This document shows positions 43,925-56,103 of a stretch of 64,000 bases of DNA, piece by piece. The notes under the pieces were generated by a model. It did no database searches and was not told the DNA's origin. It saw nothing but the letters and a program-made list of their open reading frames with translations. The stretch covers positions 992,001-1,056,000 of the forward strand of contig JAOWBW010000284.1 of the NCBI GenBank assembly GCA_026119855.1. Direction: 5' to 3'. A program made the position numbers and the translations under genes. The DNA comes from Campanula takesimana (lineage: Eukaryota > Streptophyta > Magnoliopsida > Asterales > Campanulaceae). Numbering within the stretch: the first letter of the stretch is position 1; each line of letters begins with the position of its first letter.

Positions 43925-46588
43925 ATGTCTATATTTCAGGTTCTTTGCTTCATGGCTGGATCTTCTAAAGCTAGAATGTATGAATGGATTCTCGACAGTG
44001 GGTGCTCACGACACATGACTGGAAATGAATCCTTACTTGAAGATGTTCATGAAGAAAGAGGTCCCTCAGTAACATTTGGTGATTATAACAAAGGTCAAGT
44101 TGTTGCATATGGAAAGCTTATGAAAGACAAAGTGTGCATTGAAAGAGTCTCTCTTGTAGAAGGACTCAAGCACAACTTATTATCCATATCTCAATTCTGC
44201 GACAAAGGATTACAATGCCATTTCACTTCAACTCAATGTCTTATCAAGAATGGCAAAACTGGAGCTATCTTACTCACGGGATATCGTAAGACAAATATTT
44301 ATATTATTGATTTCCATAGTATGAACTCTAGTACTAATCTTTGTCTTGTAGCAAAAAGTGTGAGCAAAAATAGTTGGCTATAGCACAAGCGCATGAGTCA
44401 CTTGAACTTCAAATGTCTATCAAAACTCAGGAGGGATAATCTTGTCGAAGGACTTCCCAAGGTTGCTGATCATCATGACAACAAATGCGCAGCTTGTCAA
44501 CTAGGCAAACAATCAAAGCAGTCCTTCTCCAGCAAGACACATCCCTCAACTTCAAAATGTTTGCAACTGCACATTGATCTATTTGGACCAGTCACCACTA
44601 CGAGCATCAAAAGAAACAAGTATACTTTAGTTGTGGTGGATGATTATTCAAGATACACATGGGTGGAAATGATGATCTCAAAAGATGATTGTTATGACAT
44701 TCTTACCACTCTATTCAGACTGCTCCAAACCCAGAAAGAAGATGACATCATTAGTGTTCGATCCGACAGTGGAACAGAATTTAAGAACAACGGTGTTGCT
44801 TGATATTGCGACGATCATGGGATAGATCACAACTTCTCAACCCCTGGAGTTCCTCAACAAAATGGTGTTATGGAAAGAAAGAATAGGACGCTGATAGAAG
44901 CAGGGAAGACGATGATAGCAGAAGCTAAATTACCTAAGTACTTTTGGGAAGAAGCAATCAACACTACATGCTTTACTCAAAATCGTTCCCTCATCAACAA
45001 GCGCCATAACAAGACCCCTTATGAACTCTGGCGTGGTAGATCTCCCAACATTTCATTCTTCAAGATCTTTGGCTGCAAATGCTATATCCTCTACAACGGA
45101 AATGAGCATAGAGGTAAATTCGACGCCAAAGCGGACGAAGGTATTTTTGTTGGGTATGCTAAACATTCAAAAGCTTTTCGTCTTTTTAATAGATCTACAT
45201 TAGTGACAGTTGAATCTGTATATGTTACATTCGATGAACATTCTCTCCTTGAGCCATATTTGGCTCCTAATGTTGCTGATGATTCTGTTGAGTCTATTGA
45301 GACAGGTGCGCATTTCCCTACTGCGCATACACAAGATCAGAATGCATCAACATAAGGAAATCCATCCACATCAGTTGCGCCTAATACCTCTTATGGTGCG
45401 CAAAATGAATTATCAGCTGCGCCTCCTTCAAATGATGCGCCTCTTGATTCTTCTAACGCTCCTATATCTACTGCTGGATCTGGTGTTAACCCCTCTTTCA
45501 ATTCTGAACCAGTTCAACCCCCTAACTTTAATGACTTTGATGCTGGTAAAGATGTGCCAATTGAAGACCTTCAAGTTACTACGACTCAACCTAACTTCCC
45601 TCCTGAAATTCGTGAAGTTAGAGATCACCCAATCACTAACATCATTGGTGATCTTCATGTTGGAGTTCGTACAAGGAGAGCTACAAACTTTTATGCTTAT
45701 ACTGCACTTATCTCTCAAATTGAACCTAAGAAGGCTGATGAAGCGCTCTAAGATCCAAGTTGGGTTGTTGCAATGCAAGAAGAACTGAATCAATTTGAAC
45801 GATGTAAAGTCTGGACTCTTATTCCAAGACCAAATTATCAAGGAGTGATTGGTACGAAGTGGGTGTTCAGAAATAAGATGGATGAGAATGGAATCATCAC
45901 AAGAAACAAAGCAAGATTGGTTGCGTAAGGATATAGGCAAGAAGAAGGAATTGACTACGATGAAACTTTTGCGCCCGTGGCAAGACTTGAAGCTATAAGG
46001 ATCTTCCTAGCTTACGCTGCTCACAAGAACTTCAAGTTATATCAAATGGATGTCAAGAGCGCGTTTCTAAATGGTAAACTCCAAGAACAAGTCTACGTAG
46101 CTCAACCACCTGGGTTTGAGGATTCTCAATTTCCAAATCATGTCTACAAACTCCAGAAAGCTTTGTATGGGCTAAAGCAAGCACCAAGAGCATGGTATGA
46201 CACACTATCTAAGTTTCTCATTGAGAAAGGCTTCACGCACAGTAAAATCGATACTACTCTTTTCATTGCCAAACATAATGATCATAAATTACTTGCTCAA
46301 ATTTATGTCGATGATATTATTTTTGGTTCTACTAATGAATTGTTGTGCAAGCGCTTTGAGAAACTAATGAAGAGCAAGTTTGAGATGAGCATGATGGGAG
46401 AACTCACATTCTTCCTCGGGCTTCAAATCAAGCAAATGGATGAAGGCATTTTTATAAACCAAGCCAAGTACACAAAGGATCTAATCAAGAAATTTGGTCT
46501 AGATAATGCTAAACCATATGACACTCCAATGGCTACCGGCAACAAACTAGACAAAGCCTTGAAAGGTAAGAAAGTTGATCAAACAATT
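43925..46588 (+). pseudogene. Copia A pol (SIRE-like), truncated, five nonsense codons
   Basis: The domains lie in one uninterrupted phase: aspartic protease (WILDSGCSRHMTG), GAG-pre-integrase (MSHLNFKCLSKL), integrase (HIDLFGPV, RSDSGTEFKNN, NGVMERKNRT: the D, D and E positions), RT (QMDVKSAFLNGKLQEQVYV, LYGLKQAPRAWYD, YVDDIIFGS). Five in-frame stops interrupt it (44381, 44801, 45353, 45749, 45927) with no frameshift. At least two look like transitions (WLW to WL*, VAQGY to VA*GY). The frame ends abruptly after GKKVDQ, before RNase H, where Copia B-type leader sequence begins. TGCGCM words cluster at 43596-43632 and 45306-45440. Confidence 0.88.
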
Positions 46589-46589
46589 C

Positions 46590-46785
46590 TGAATCCACCA
46601 TAATTTATTTATTACGATTGAATCGTGCGATTAAAGTTGCAAAACAATAAACCACATAAAATCACATAACACATAAACATCACATATTCCAATATTCATA
46701 TCATGCAAGGCACATAAACAATTTATATACACATAACATGATCCAAGTATTGAATTAATCAATATGAACGGGGCTCTGATACCAC
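46590..46785 (-). mobile_element. Second copy of the Copia B leader beyond the 3' LTR
   Basis: It is homologous to 53590-53788, the first 200 bases after the 5' LTR of Copia B, including the primer site (46773-46784). A normal element should have flanking DNA here. The left border coincides with the break in Copia A pol. Confidence 0.85.
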
Positions 46786-48277
46786 TGTTGGGTTTCGTAG
46801 ATACATGCGCAGCGGAATTTAGCATTTAAAATTTTGAAACCCAAAGCCATGGATCCATTCATATGATTAAATCAAATGCAACATAAGAATAAAGGAATAA
46901 ACTAACCCTTGATGGCTATCAAATTCTCTTGGTCTTTGGTGGAGGTTTGAAGACTTGATCACGATCACAAAGCTTGAACACGAACTTTGAAGATGATGAT
47001 TTTCACCCTCTAGCGGTATCCACACTTCGAACGAATATCAAAGGAGCTTCTTTGATCTTGGTTGCTAGACCAAATTGTGAAACACTTTTTCACAATCAAA
47101 AGAACTATATAGAATTTATTTTGTGTATTATTTTGTTCTTCAACCAAGAATGTCTTAGAACAAAATAAACCCTCTCTCAAACTCTTTGAGACTCACAAAA
47201 TTATTTTCTTAGAGTGCTGGCCGAATTTGGTCTTTTATACACAAGTATGACCTATTCCAAATAGGAAACTTGTGTCAAAATCCGTCCAAAATTCGTTTCC
47301 TAATCAAATTAGGAATCTGCCACCCGACAGTATTGTGCGGCCGCCCAGAATGCACTGTGCGGTCGCACAACTATCTGAAGCAAAACTGGTACAAAACTGA
47401 GATAAGTGTGCGGCCGCCCAGTCCATTATGTGCGGTCGCCCACTTCCCCAGAATGTCCAGAATTTCCAAAATTCCAATGTAGTCCTTTTTAAAGATTCGT
47501 TCTATTGTGTGTGACCCTCTAGGATTATACTAAGTTGGCAATGGGTTCAAACATGAAACCATAAGATATGATTAGGTTCTAGCAAACCGTCATATCTACC
47601 CAAATAGTATAACTAGATACAAGTTCGCATTCCTTTAGAATATGTCATAATCCCTTTGTCCTCGACGTCATTGAACACAAGTCATGGTCAAACAGTCAAC
47701 TTGTTTTGTTCAATACTTTCTCGATTCCGAATATGTTGATAATCCAAATGCTATTGATCCAATCAATCCATTTGAGTCCGGCCGAACATTTCATCAACAT
47801 CATTCCTTCGAGGGGCCCAAGCTTGACATCTCTCCGTGGAGGGACAAATCCATTTAGCTTATTATTCTTCCCAACGGGAATCCGATTATGCCAACCATAC
47901 CCTTTATAACTACCGTGTTAAGGTAGCGTTTGAATATGTCAAACACAACGTTCATCAAGTGGAAGACTATAATAACTTCATGTCTTAGGATTCAAATGAC
48001 ATAACTAATATGAGATATATGTACGACATGGACCATGACATAAATCTCATACAGCGGGTCATGTCCAGTACCTTGTTCCAAACAAGTACCCATAAATCTA
48101 ACATGATCATCCCATGATCATTTAGCCTTTATACTAGTGCTTAACAAGTATTAGGGACGGAGATTATTATAAGTAAACATGAACAACAATAATAATCAAA
48201 ACATCTCTTTATTGATATGAAATAAATGATAACAATTACAACGTTTATTAAACGTGCCTAGGGCACCACTACCAACA
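46786..48277 (-). mobile_element. Copia B 3' LTR (1492 bp)
   Basis: On the minus strand it runs TGTTGGTAGTGG...AACCCAACA with short perfect inverted ends (TGTTGG/CCAACA). It is preceded by the polypurine tract CAAGTGGGAGAT. A TATA box (TATAAAAG, 47239-47232) lies about 95 bp downstream, in the LTR sense, of a GCGGYCGC cluster. Confidence 0.92.
47334..47443. repeat. Two pairs of GCGGCCGC/GCGGTCGC motifs in the Copia B LTR
   Basis: TGTGCGGCCGCCCA then TGTGCGGTCGCACA, repeated as TGTGCGGCCGCCCA then TGTGCGGTCGCCCA. The same block is in the 5' LTR (about 54336-54443) and a related four-copy block lies in the leader (53413-53489). Confidence 0.88.
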
Positions 48278-48291
48278 ATCTCCCACTTGCC

Positions 48292-51200
48292 CTAGGCCCA
48301 ATCTCCCATGTATCTAATACCCATGGACCTAACATGACCATCATGTTTAGCTTGTGGAAGTCCTTTTGTTAGTGGGTCCGCAACATTGTCATCAGTAGGT
48401 ACTCTGCATATATTTACGTCTCCCCTATCAACGATCTCTCGAATGATATGAAAACGCCTAAGTATGTGTTTGGATTTCTGATGTGCTCTTGGTTCCTTTG
48501 CTTGAGCAATAGCACCATTATTATCGCAATAAAGGTCTATTGGATTAGCAATGCTAGGAACCACTTCAAGTTCAGTTATGAACTTCTTAATCCAAACAGC
48601 TTCTTTTGCAGCATCCGATGCAGCAATATACTCAGCTTCTGTTGTAGAATCAGCGGTTGTACTTTTCTTGGAACTCTTCCAGCTTACAGCTCCACCATTT
48701 AACATGAACACAAAACCCGATTGCGATCGGCTATCATCTTTGTCGGTTTGGAAGCTTGCATCCGTGTAAGCATTTACAACGAGATCATCTTCCATTCCTC
48801 CATAGACCAAAAACGAGTCTTTAGTTCTTATCAAGTACTTAAGAATCGCTTTTACAGCTATCCAGTGATTTTCGCCAGGGTCGGATTGGTATCTACTTGT
48901 CATGCTCAAAGCATAAGATACATCCGGCCTAGTACAAATCATGGCATACATGATGGACCCAATTGCCGAAGCATATGGAACATCATTCATTTTCTCACGC
49001 TCATCGTTTGTCTTAGGACATTGAGTCTTGCTTAGAGAAACTCCATATAACACGGGCAAGGTGCCTCTCTTAGAATTTTCCATACGGAATCTTCTAATGA
49101 CCTTGTCAATGTATGTACTTTGGCTTAAACCAAGTAGCCTCCTTGATCTATCTCTATAGATCTTAATGCCAAGTATATATGCGGCTTCACCCATATCTTT
49201 CATTGCGAAGCACTTTCCTAACCAAGTCTTCACAGACTGAAGTGTAGGAATGTCGTTTCCAATGAGCAATATGTCATCCACGTATGAAATAAGGAATAGC
49301 ACTATGCTCCCACTAATCTTCTTGTATACACAAGGCTCATCTTCTTTCTTGATGAAACCAAACTCTTTGACCGATTCATCAAAACGGAGATTCCAACTCC
49401 TTGAAGCTTGCTTCAATCCATAGATGGATCTTTGCAATTTGCATACCTTAGAATCTTGTTCAAAACCTTCTGGTTGTGTCATATACACATCCTCTTGGAG
49501 TTTTCCATTCAGGAAAGCGGTTTTGACGTCCATCTGCCATATTTCATAGTCATGATATGCGGCAATGGCAAGCAAAATTCTTATAGACTTGATCATTGCT
49601 ACGGGTGAAAAGGTCTCATCATAGTCAATACCATGAACTTGCCTATAACCCTTCGCTACAAGCCTAGCTTTGTAAGTATGCACCTTCCCATCCACGTCAG
49701 TCTTCTTCTTGAAGACCCATTTGCATCCTGTAGTTTTTACACCTTCGGGCGCATCAATCAAATTCCAAACTTGATTGTCTTGCATGGATTGCAATTCGGA
49801 TTCCATGGCTCCAAGCCACTTGTCCGAATCAGGAGAAGACATCGCCTCTTGGTAGGTTGACGGTTCATCATTCTCAATGATTTCTACCTCATTACTATCC
49901 GTTACGAGAAATCCATATCTCTCGGGCTCGGATCGTAACCTACTAGATCTGCGAGGTGCTTGTGTATTTTGAACAGGTTCCACAACTCCTTGTGGTTCTT
50001 GTTCTTGTTCCACTATTGGTTCAATGTTATTTTCTGGGTCTCGAATTTCTTCAAGATTTATTTTACTCCCACTGATTTCTTTGGAGAGAAACTCTTTCTC
50101 TAGAAAGACACCAGTTCGGGCAACAAACACTTTGTTGTCCTCTCGGTTGTAAAAGTAATATCCCTTAGTTTCCTTAAGATATCCCACGAAAATACATTTA
50201 TCAGATTTGTGTGCAAGTTTGTCTGAGATAAGTCTTTTGACAAAAACTTCATAACCCCAAATCTTCATGAAAGATAGACAAGGCTTCTTTCCGCTCCACA
50301 TCTCATATGGAGTCTTTTGAACCGATTTAGTTGGAACATGATTTAGTGTGAAAGCAGCGGTTTCTAGGGCGTAACCCCAAAAGGATATTGGAAGATCAAC
50401 TTGACTCATCATTGATCGAACCATGTCTAACAAAGTCCGATTCCTCCTCTCGGACACACCATTCCATTGTGGTGTTCCAGGTGGAGTCAATTGTGAAACT
50501 ATTCCACAATTCTTTAGATGATCATCAAATTCTTGACTCAAGTATTCACCACCACGATCTGATCGAAGTGCCTTTATACTTTTGCCAAGTTGTTTTTCTA
50601 CTTCATTTTGAAATATTCTAAATATCTCGAATGCTTCACTTTTATGTTTCATTAGGTAAACATACCCAAATCTACTATAATCATCAGTGAAGGTTATGAA
50701 GTATTGAAATCCTCCCCTAGCATTGCTACTTAATGGTCCGCATACATCGGAATGTATCAACCCCAATAAGTCGCTTGCCCTTTCACCCAACTTGGTAAAA
50801 GGTGTCTTAGTCATTTTTCCAAGAAGACACGACTCACAAGTATCATATGACTCTAAGTCACATGAACCCAAAAGTCCCTCCCCATGGAGTTTTGAGATAC
50901 GCTTCTCATTAATATGACCAAGACGGCAATGCCACAAATAAGTATGATTTACATCATTAGGTTTAGATTTCTTATTTACATGATAGACATTATTTTCATT
51001 CTTGACATCCAAGATATAAAGGCCATTAAATGAATTAGCAATACCATAAAGCACATCATTTAAATAAATAGAAAATTTCTTATTCTCAATAAGAAACTTA
51101 AAACCTTCATTATCCAAACAAGAAATTGAAATAATATTTCTGCTTAAATCCGGAACATAATAACAATTGTTCAAAACAAGAATTAATCCGGAAGGTAAAG

Positions 51201-52244
51201 TGACTTCATAAGTCCCTACGGCTAATGCAGCAACTCTTGCTCCATTCCCCACACGTAGATCTACTTCACCTTCTTTAAGCAGTCTCCTATTCTTTAATCC
51301 CTGCACATTTAGACAAATGTGAGAACCACATCCGGTATCCAATACCCAAGAATCAGTGGTAGAAAGGAGAATATCTATCATATAGATACATGAAGTCGAC
51401 GCAGCCTTGCTGCCCTTCTTCTTCTTTTGCTCTTCCAAGAAAGCCTTGCAATTACGTTTTCAATGACCAATTTCTTGACAATGGAAACAGATTGCATCCT
51501 TTTGTGAATCAGGTTTTGCCTCAGAAGCCTTGGCAACCTTTGCCTTGCTTATTTTGGGTTTGACAACTTTCTTACCCTTTCCTTTGGCACTAGCCTTCTT
51601 CCCATCATGAACCAAGAGCACGGGAGAACCTTTCTCCACAATTTTCATCTCTGCAGTTTTGAGCATCCCATGCAACTCAGAGAGATTCTTATCCATTCCA
51701 TGCATGTTATAATTCATTACAAACTGATTATAACTTTTAGGCAATGAATTAAGAATGAGATCCGTAGCTAGCTCCAATGGGATTGGATAGCCAAGTTTCT
51801 CAAGGTGCTCTACATAACCTTTCATTTTAAGAAAGTGAGGACTCACTTGTTGCCCTTCATTCATTTTACAAGTAGTGAATGCAACAATGGTCTTGTACCT
51901 CTCTTGCCTAGCTTGCTCTTGAAACATGGTTCTCAACTCCATGCCCATCTCATAGGCTTCCAAATGTTCCAAACTTTGTTGGAGTTTTGAACACATAGCA
52001 GCAAGCATGAGACAACTTACATCTCTAGAATCATTACGATGTTTCTTGTAATTGTCTCTTTCTACCCTAGGGGCAGTAGGCGGTGGTTCAGCGGGAGAGG
52101 CCCATCGATAATGTACAACTTATCTTCTTGCCTAAGAACGATTCTTATGCTACGGATCCAATCCATAAAGTTGGTACCATTCTCTTCGAGCTTATCCTTC
52201 TCAAGGATCGATCGCAACGACATTGATTGAGTGTTATTAGTCAT
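48292..52244 (-). pseudogene. Copia B gag-pol, near-intact
   Basis: Gag starts at 52244 (MSLRSILEKDKLEENGTNFM follows closely). One base is missing or extra in a C run near 52105. From 52040 gag and pol share one frame to the stop at 48292, except one TGA at 51460 in the zinc knuckle (CFHCQEIGH then KRNC, where Trp is expected). Pol order: protease (WVLDTGCGSHIC), GAG-pre-integrase (LWHCRLGHINEKRI), integrase (HSDVCGPLS, LRSDRGGEYLS, NGVSERRNRT), RT (QMDVKTAFLNGKLQEDVYM, SIYGLKQASRSWN, YVDDILLIGND), RNase H (YCDNNGAIAQAKEP, KHILRRFHIIREIV, DPLTKGL). All catalytic residues are visible. Two point defects make it a likely recently active element or one with sequence errors. The clade was not assigned. 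Confidence 0.92.
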
Positions 52245-53775
52245 TATCTACAAATATGCAAAAATTTCCAAAATTTAATAAGTACCGGTTTTCATTAAAG
52301 AGATAAATAATGTATTTTAAAACAAAATACTCTCACCAAATTATACAACCTTCTTTATACATCCAATGTATTGTATAATTTAAATGGGTTGAGATCCCGC
52401 TTTAATCTAATTTTGAGTACGCTTTGGCGCACCGCTCAAAATTAAATCAATTAGGTAGACAACTCTTGTCAATCATATCTCATATGACTCTCAGTTCCTT
52501 TCATGAGATTCTTTAAGAAATCCAATTTCAAAAAGCATGTTAAATCTCATCTTTGCCTTAAGCCCAAAACTGTTTTGACGCTTAATTAAGTCCAACCATT
52601 TTAAACGCATAGGAAACTCTTATTCACTCATCTTGCTCAAACATGAATAAAATCAATGCACCTCGCTTTGGCGAGCCCACATAAAATTACTCATGTATAA
52701 ACAAGTGTTTTAATCATGGCATGGCAAAAGGACTTAAAACTTTTTTTGAAGATTCATCACATATAGCATATAACACATTTATGAGCACATAATATAAACA
52801 TGTTACACATCAAGTTTAGCCACTAAATTAATCTCCATTAATTTAAGCATGGTATTTATGTGTCATTAGTTTCTCTATAATTATGAGGATGAGACTATTT
52901 CAACTTCGGTTATTATTTCCAAATCAAGACAACAAGAAGTGCGGTCGAACTAAGCCATTAGGCAACCACAATCCCGCACTAATTCAAGAAACCAAGAAAG
53001 TAGTCCATGTGGCCGAAACTAAGCAATAGATGGTCTCGATGAACGTAAGCCAATTGCATTCACAATTCCACATGGATCTCCAATCATTGAATCAAGAACT
53101 TTGTTTCTCAATTTTAGCAATTATGAACTCTTCATAATTCTAACTTCGTTTTATCTTTGAAACTTTGATTGCGATCAAGTTTGGGAAACACAATCTCGAT
53201 GAACGCAGATTAGCCATCCAAACCTTGAACCAATCTTAGAATCACAAGACTAAAACAAATAGGAAAATCAAACCCCAAGATCCTCACATAAACCAACTAC
53301 CCAAACCCATTCCAGATCAGCAAGTCTGGACTGGTTCTGTTACTGGTTTTGTTGGACCTCTCGAAAATTCCAAATTCTGATTTCAACCAAAAATCAGACA
53401 ATCTGATCCTTATGTGCGGCCGCCCAAAACTCACTGTGCGGTCGCCCAAACATGTGCGGCCGCCCAAGTGATTTTGTGCGGTCGCCCAAACTGATCAGAA
53501 TGTACAGAATTTTGAAGTTCGAAATTTTGTCTCAAAATCGTTTTTCCCCGATTATTAAAACTTTGATCCAATCAAAAATTAATAATCAACAATTCTGAAT
53601 CCACCATAATTTATTTATTACGATTGAATCGTGCGATTAAGTTGCAAACAATAAACCACATAAAATCACATAACACATAAACATCACATATTCCATATTC
53701 ATATCATGCAAGGCACATAAACAATTTATATACACATAACATGATCCAAGTATTGAATTAATCACTATGAACGGG
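52245..53775 (-). other. Copia B untranslated leader
   Basis: About 1.5 kb separate the primer site from the gag ATG with no long frame. The 53413-53489 part holds four GCGGYCGCCCA motifs similar to those of the LTR. A leader this long is unusual for Copia elements of this type. Confidence 0.75.
53413..53489. repeat. GCGGYCGCCCA cluster in the Copia B leader
   Basis: Four motifs alternate GCGGCCGC, GCGGTCGC, GCGGCCGC, GCGGTCGC, the same order as in the LTR cluster. Confidence 0.88.
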
Positions 53776-53787
53776 GCTCTGATACCA
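53776..53787 (-). other. Copia B primer-binding site (initiator Met-tRNA)
   Basis: On the minus strand TGGTATCAGAGC follows the LTR end by one base. Confidence 0.9.
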
Positions 53788-53788
53788 C

Positions 53789-55237
53789 TGTTGGGTTTCG
53801 TAGATACATGCGCAGCGGAATTTAGCATTTAAAATTTTGAAACCCAAAGCCATGGATCCATTCATATGATTAAATCAAATGCAACATAAGAATAAAGGAA
53901 TAAACTAACCCTTGATGGCTATCAAATTCTCTTGGTCTTTGGTGGAGGTTTGAAGACTTGATCACGATCACAAAGCTTGAACACGAACTTTGAAGATGAT
54001 GATTTTCACCCTCTAGCGGTATCCACACTTCGAACGAATATCAAAGGAGCTTCTTTGATCTTGGTTGCTAGACCAAATGTGAAACACTTTTTCACAATCA
54101 AAAGAACTATATAGAATTTATTTTGTGTATTATTTTGTTCTTCAACCAAGAATGTCTTAGAACAAATAAAACCTCTCTCTCAAACTCTTTGAGACTCACA
54201 AATTTTTTCTTAGAGTGCTGGCCGAATTTGGTCTTTTATACACAAGTATGACCTATTCCAAATAGGAAACTTGTGTCAAAATCCGTCCAAAATTCGTTTC
54301 TAATCAAATTAGGAATCTGCCACCCGACAGTATTGTGCGGCCGCCCAGAATGCACTGTGCGGTCGCACAACTATCTGAAGCAAAACTGGTACAAAACTGA
54401 GATAAGTGTGCGGCGCCCAGTCCATTATGTGCGGTCGCCCACTTCCCCAGAATGTCCAGAATTTCCAAAATTCCAATGTAGTCCTTTTTAAAGATTCGTT
54501 CTATTGTGTGTGACCCTCTAGGATTATACTAAGTTGGCAATGGGTTCAAACATGAACCCATAAGATATGATTAGGTTCTAGCAAACCGTCATATCTACCC
54601 AAATAGTATAACTAGATACAAGTTCGCATTCCTTTAGAATATGTCATAATCCCTTTGTCCTCGACGTCATTGAACACAAGTCATGGTCAAACAGTCAACT
54701 TGTTTTGTTCAATACTTTCTCGATTCCGAATATGTTGATAATCCAATGCTATTGATCCATCAATCCATTTGAGTCCGGCCTGAACATTTCATCAACATCA
54801 TTCCTTCGAGGGCCCAAGCTTGACATCTCTCCGTGGAGGGACAAATCCATTTAGCTTATTATTCTTCCCACCAGAATCCGATTATGCCAACAATACCCCT
54901 TTATAACTACCGTGTTTAAGGTAGCGTTTGAATATGTCAAACCAACGTTCATCAAGTGGAAGACTATAATAACTTCATGTCTTAGGATTCAAATGACACA
55001 TAAAACTAATGAGATATATGTACGACATGGACCATGACATAAATCTCATACAGCGGGTCATGTCCAGTACCTTGTTCAAACAAGTACCCATAAATCTAAC
55101 ATGATCATCCCATGATCATTTAGCCTTTATACTAGTGCTTAACAAGTATTAGGGACGGAGATTATTATAAGTAAACATGAACAACAATAATAATCAAAAC
55201 ATCTCTTTATTGATATGAAATAAATGATAACAATTAC
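53789..55237 (-). mobile_element. Copia B 5' LTR, running into the gap
   Basis: It is collinear with the 3' LTR but missing its first about 38 bases (minus sense) to the N gap. It differs mainly by many single-base losses in runs (for example GCGGCGCCC for GCGGCCGCCC at 54411, GAGGGCCC for GAGGGGCCC at 54810). Confidence 0.9.
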
Positions 55238-55337
55238 NNNNNNNNNNNNNNNNNNNNNNNNNNNNNNNNNNNNNNNNNNNNNNNNNNNNNNNNNNNNNNN
55301 NNNNNNNNNNNNNNNNNNNNNNNNNNNNNNNNNNNNN
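55238..55337. other. Assembly gap, 100 N
   Basis: Exactly 100 N, a conventional placeholder length. The true size is unknown. The left end of Copia B and its target duplication are lost in it. Confidence 0.98.
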
Positions 55338-55470
55338 GGGCCGCCTAGCGCCTAGGCAAGGCCTAGGCGGGATCTAGGCGGGGCCGTGAATTCAGAAATA
55401 ACTATAATGTCTTAGACGGGACCTAGGCGTTTCATGAACGCCTAGCGCCTAGACGGGGTCTTTTAGAACA
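55338..55470. repeat. GCCTAGGCG-type palindromic motif cluster
   Basis: CGCCTAGCGCCTAGGC, GCCTAGGCGGG and ACGCCTAGCGCCTAGAC recur within 120 bp. It is probably the end of a DNA element whose other end is in the gap. The family was not identified. Confidence 0.55.
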
Positions 55471-55485
55471 CTGGTTTGAATAATA

Positions 55486-55636
55486 CTAGGGGCACAAAAA
55501 GGTCACAAAATCCTAGGTGTATTGATTTTATTGGTGTTTTTAGTTAGAGTGTGGCGGGTCCACTATCGCTATAACAAATAAAATATCGTCACCTCTTTGT
55601 GTGAGCATGATTTTGTGACTTTGTTTTGTGCCCTAG
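55486..55636. mobile_element. Small MITE (151 bp)
   Basis: Ends CTAGGGGCACAAAAAGGTCA and CTAGGGCACAAAACAAAGTC (reverse complement) both continue into ACAAAATC. The target duplication is unclear, so the superfamily is open. Confidence 0.65.
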
Positions 55637-56098
55637 CATTGCTCATAGTGTTTTGAGTGCTATTGGTAGGGTTTTTAAGTGTAAGTGTTGTTAGTGTTAA
55701 AGAGTGAGTGTGTTGGTGTTAATTAGTGCTAGTTTTTTAATATTTTCTGTTTAACTACGATACTGCCACAATGTATTTTAAAAATAAGCTCCAACAAATT
55801 ATGATAACGTACGCATTTTAAGTATAAATTGCAATTATTTATGATGGTATGAGATCGATTTTCAGGGTGTTCAGTCATTGTCGTGGGCCTTTAGTCGGAC
55901 CAATATAAATCATGAAATCAAGCTCTACCTACCCTCCCATTCTATGATAAAATTTAAGTATAAGTTGGCATTCATTTTGTTTACTATGTCCATTGTCAGG
56001 AGACATAAAAGATCAGACTCTAGACTTCACAGATTGTAAAGCTCAACATTTACTAAGAACTCCACCTTTCATTTCTAAAAGCAAGTTTTCATAAATAG
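55637..56098. other. No feature seen
   Basis: AT-rich sequence with no coding or element signals. Confidence 0.5.
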
Positions 56099-56103
56099 AA
56101 TAA

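Noticed and set aside
50388..50917. Plus-strand frames in the Copia B region
   Set aside because: They are complements of the minus-strand integrase coding sequence.
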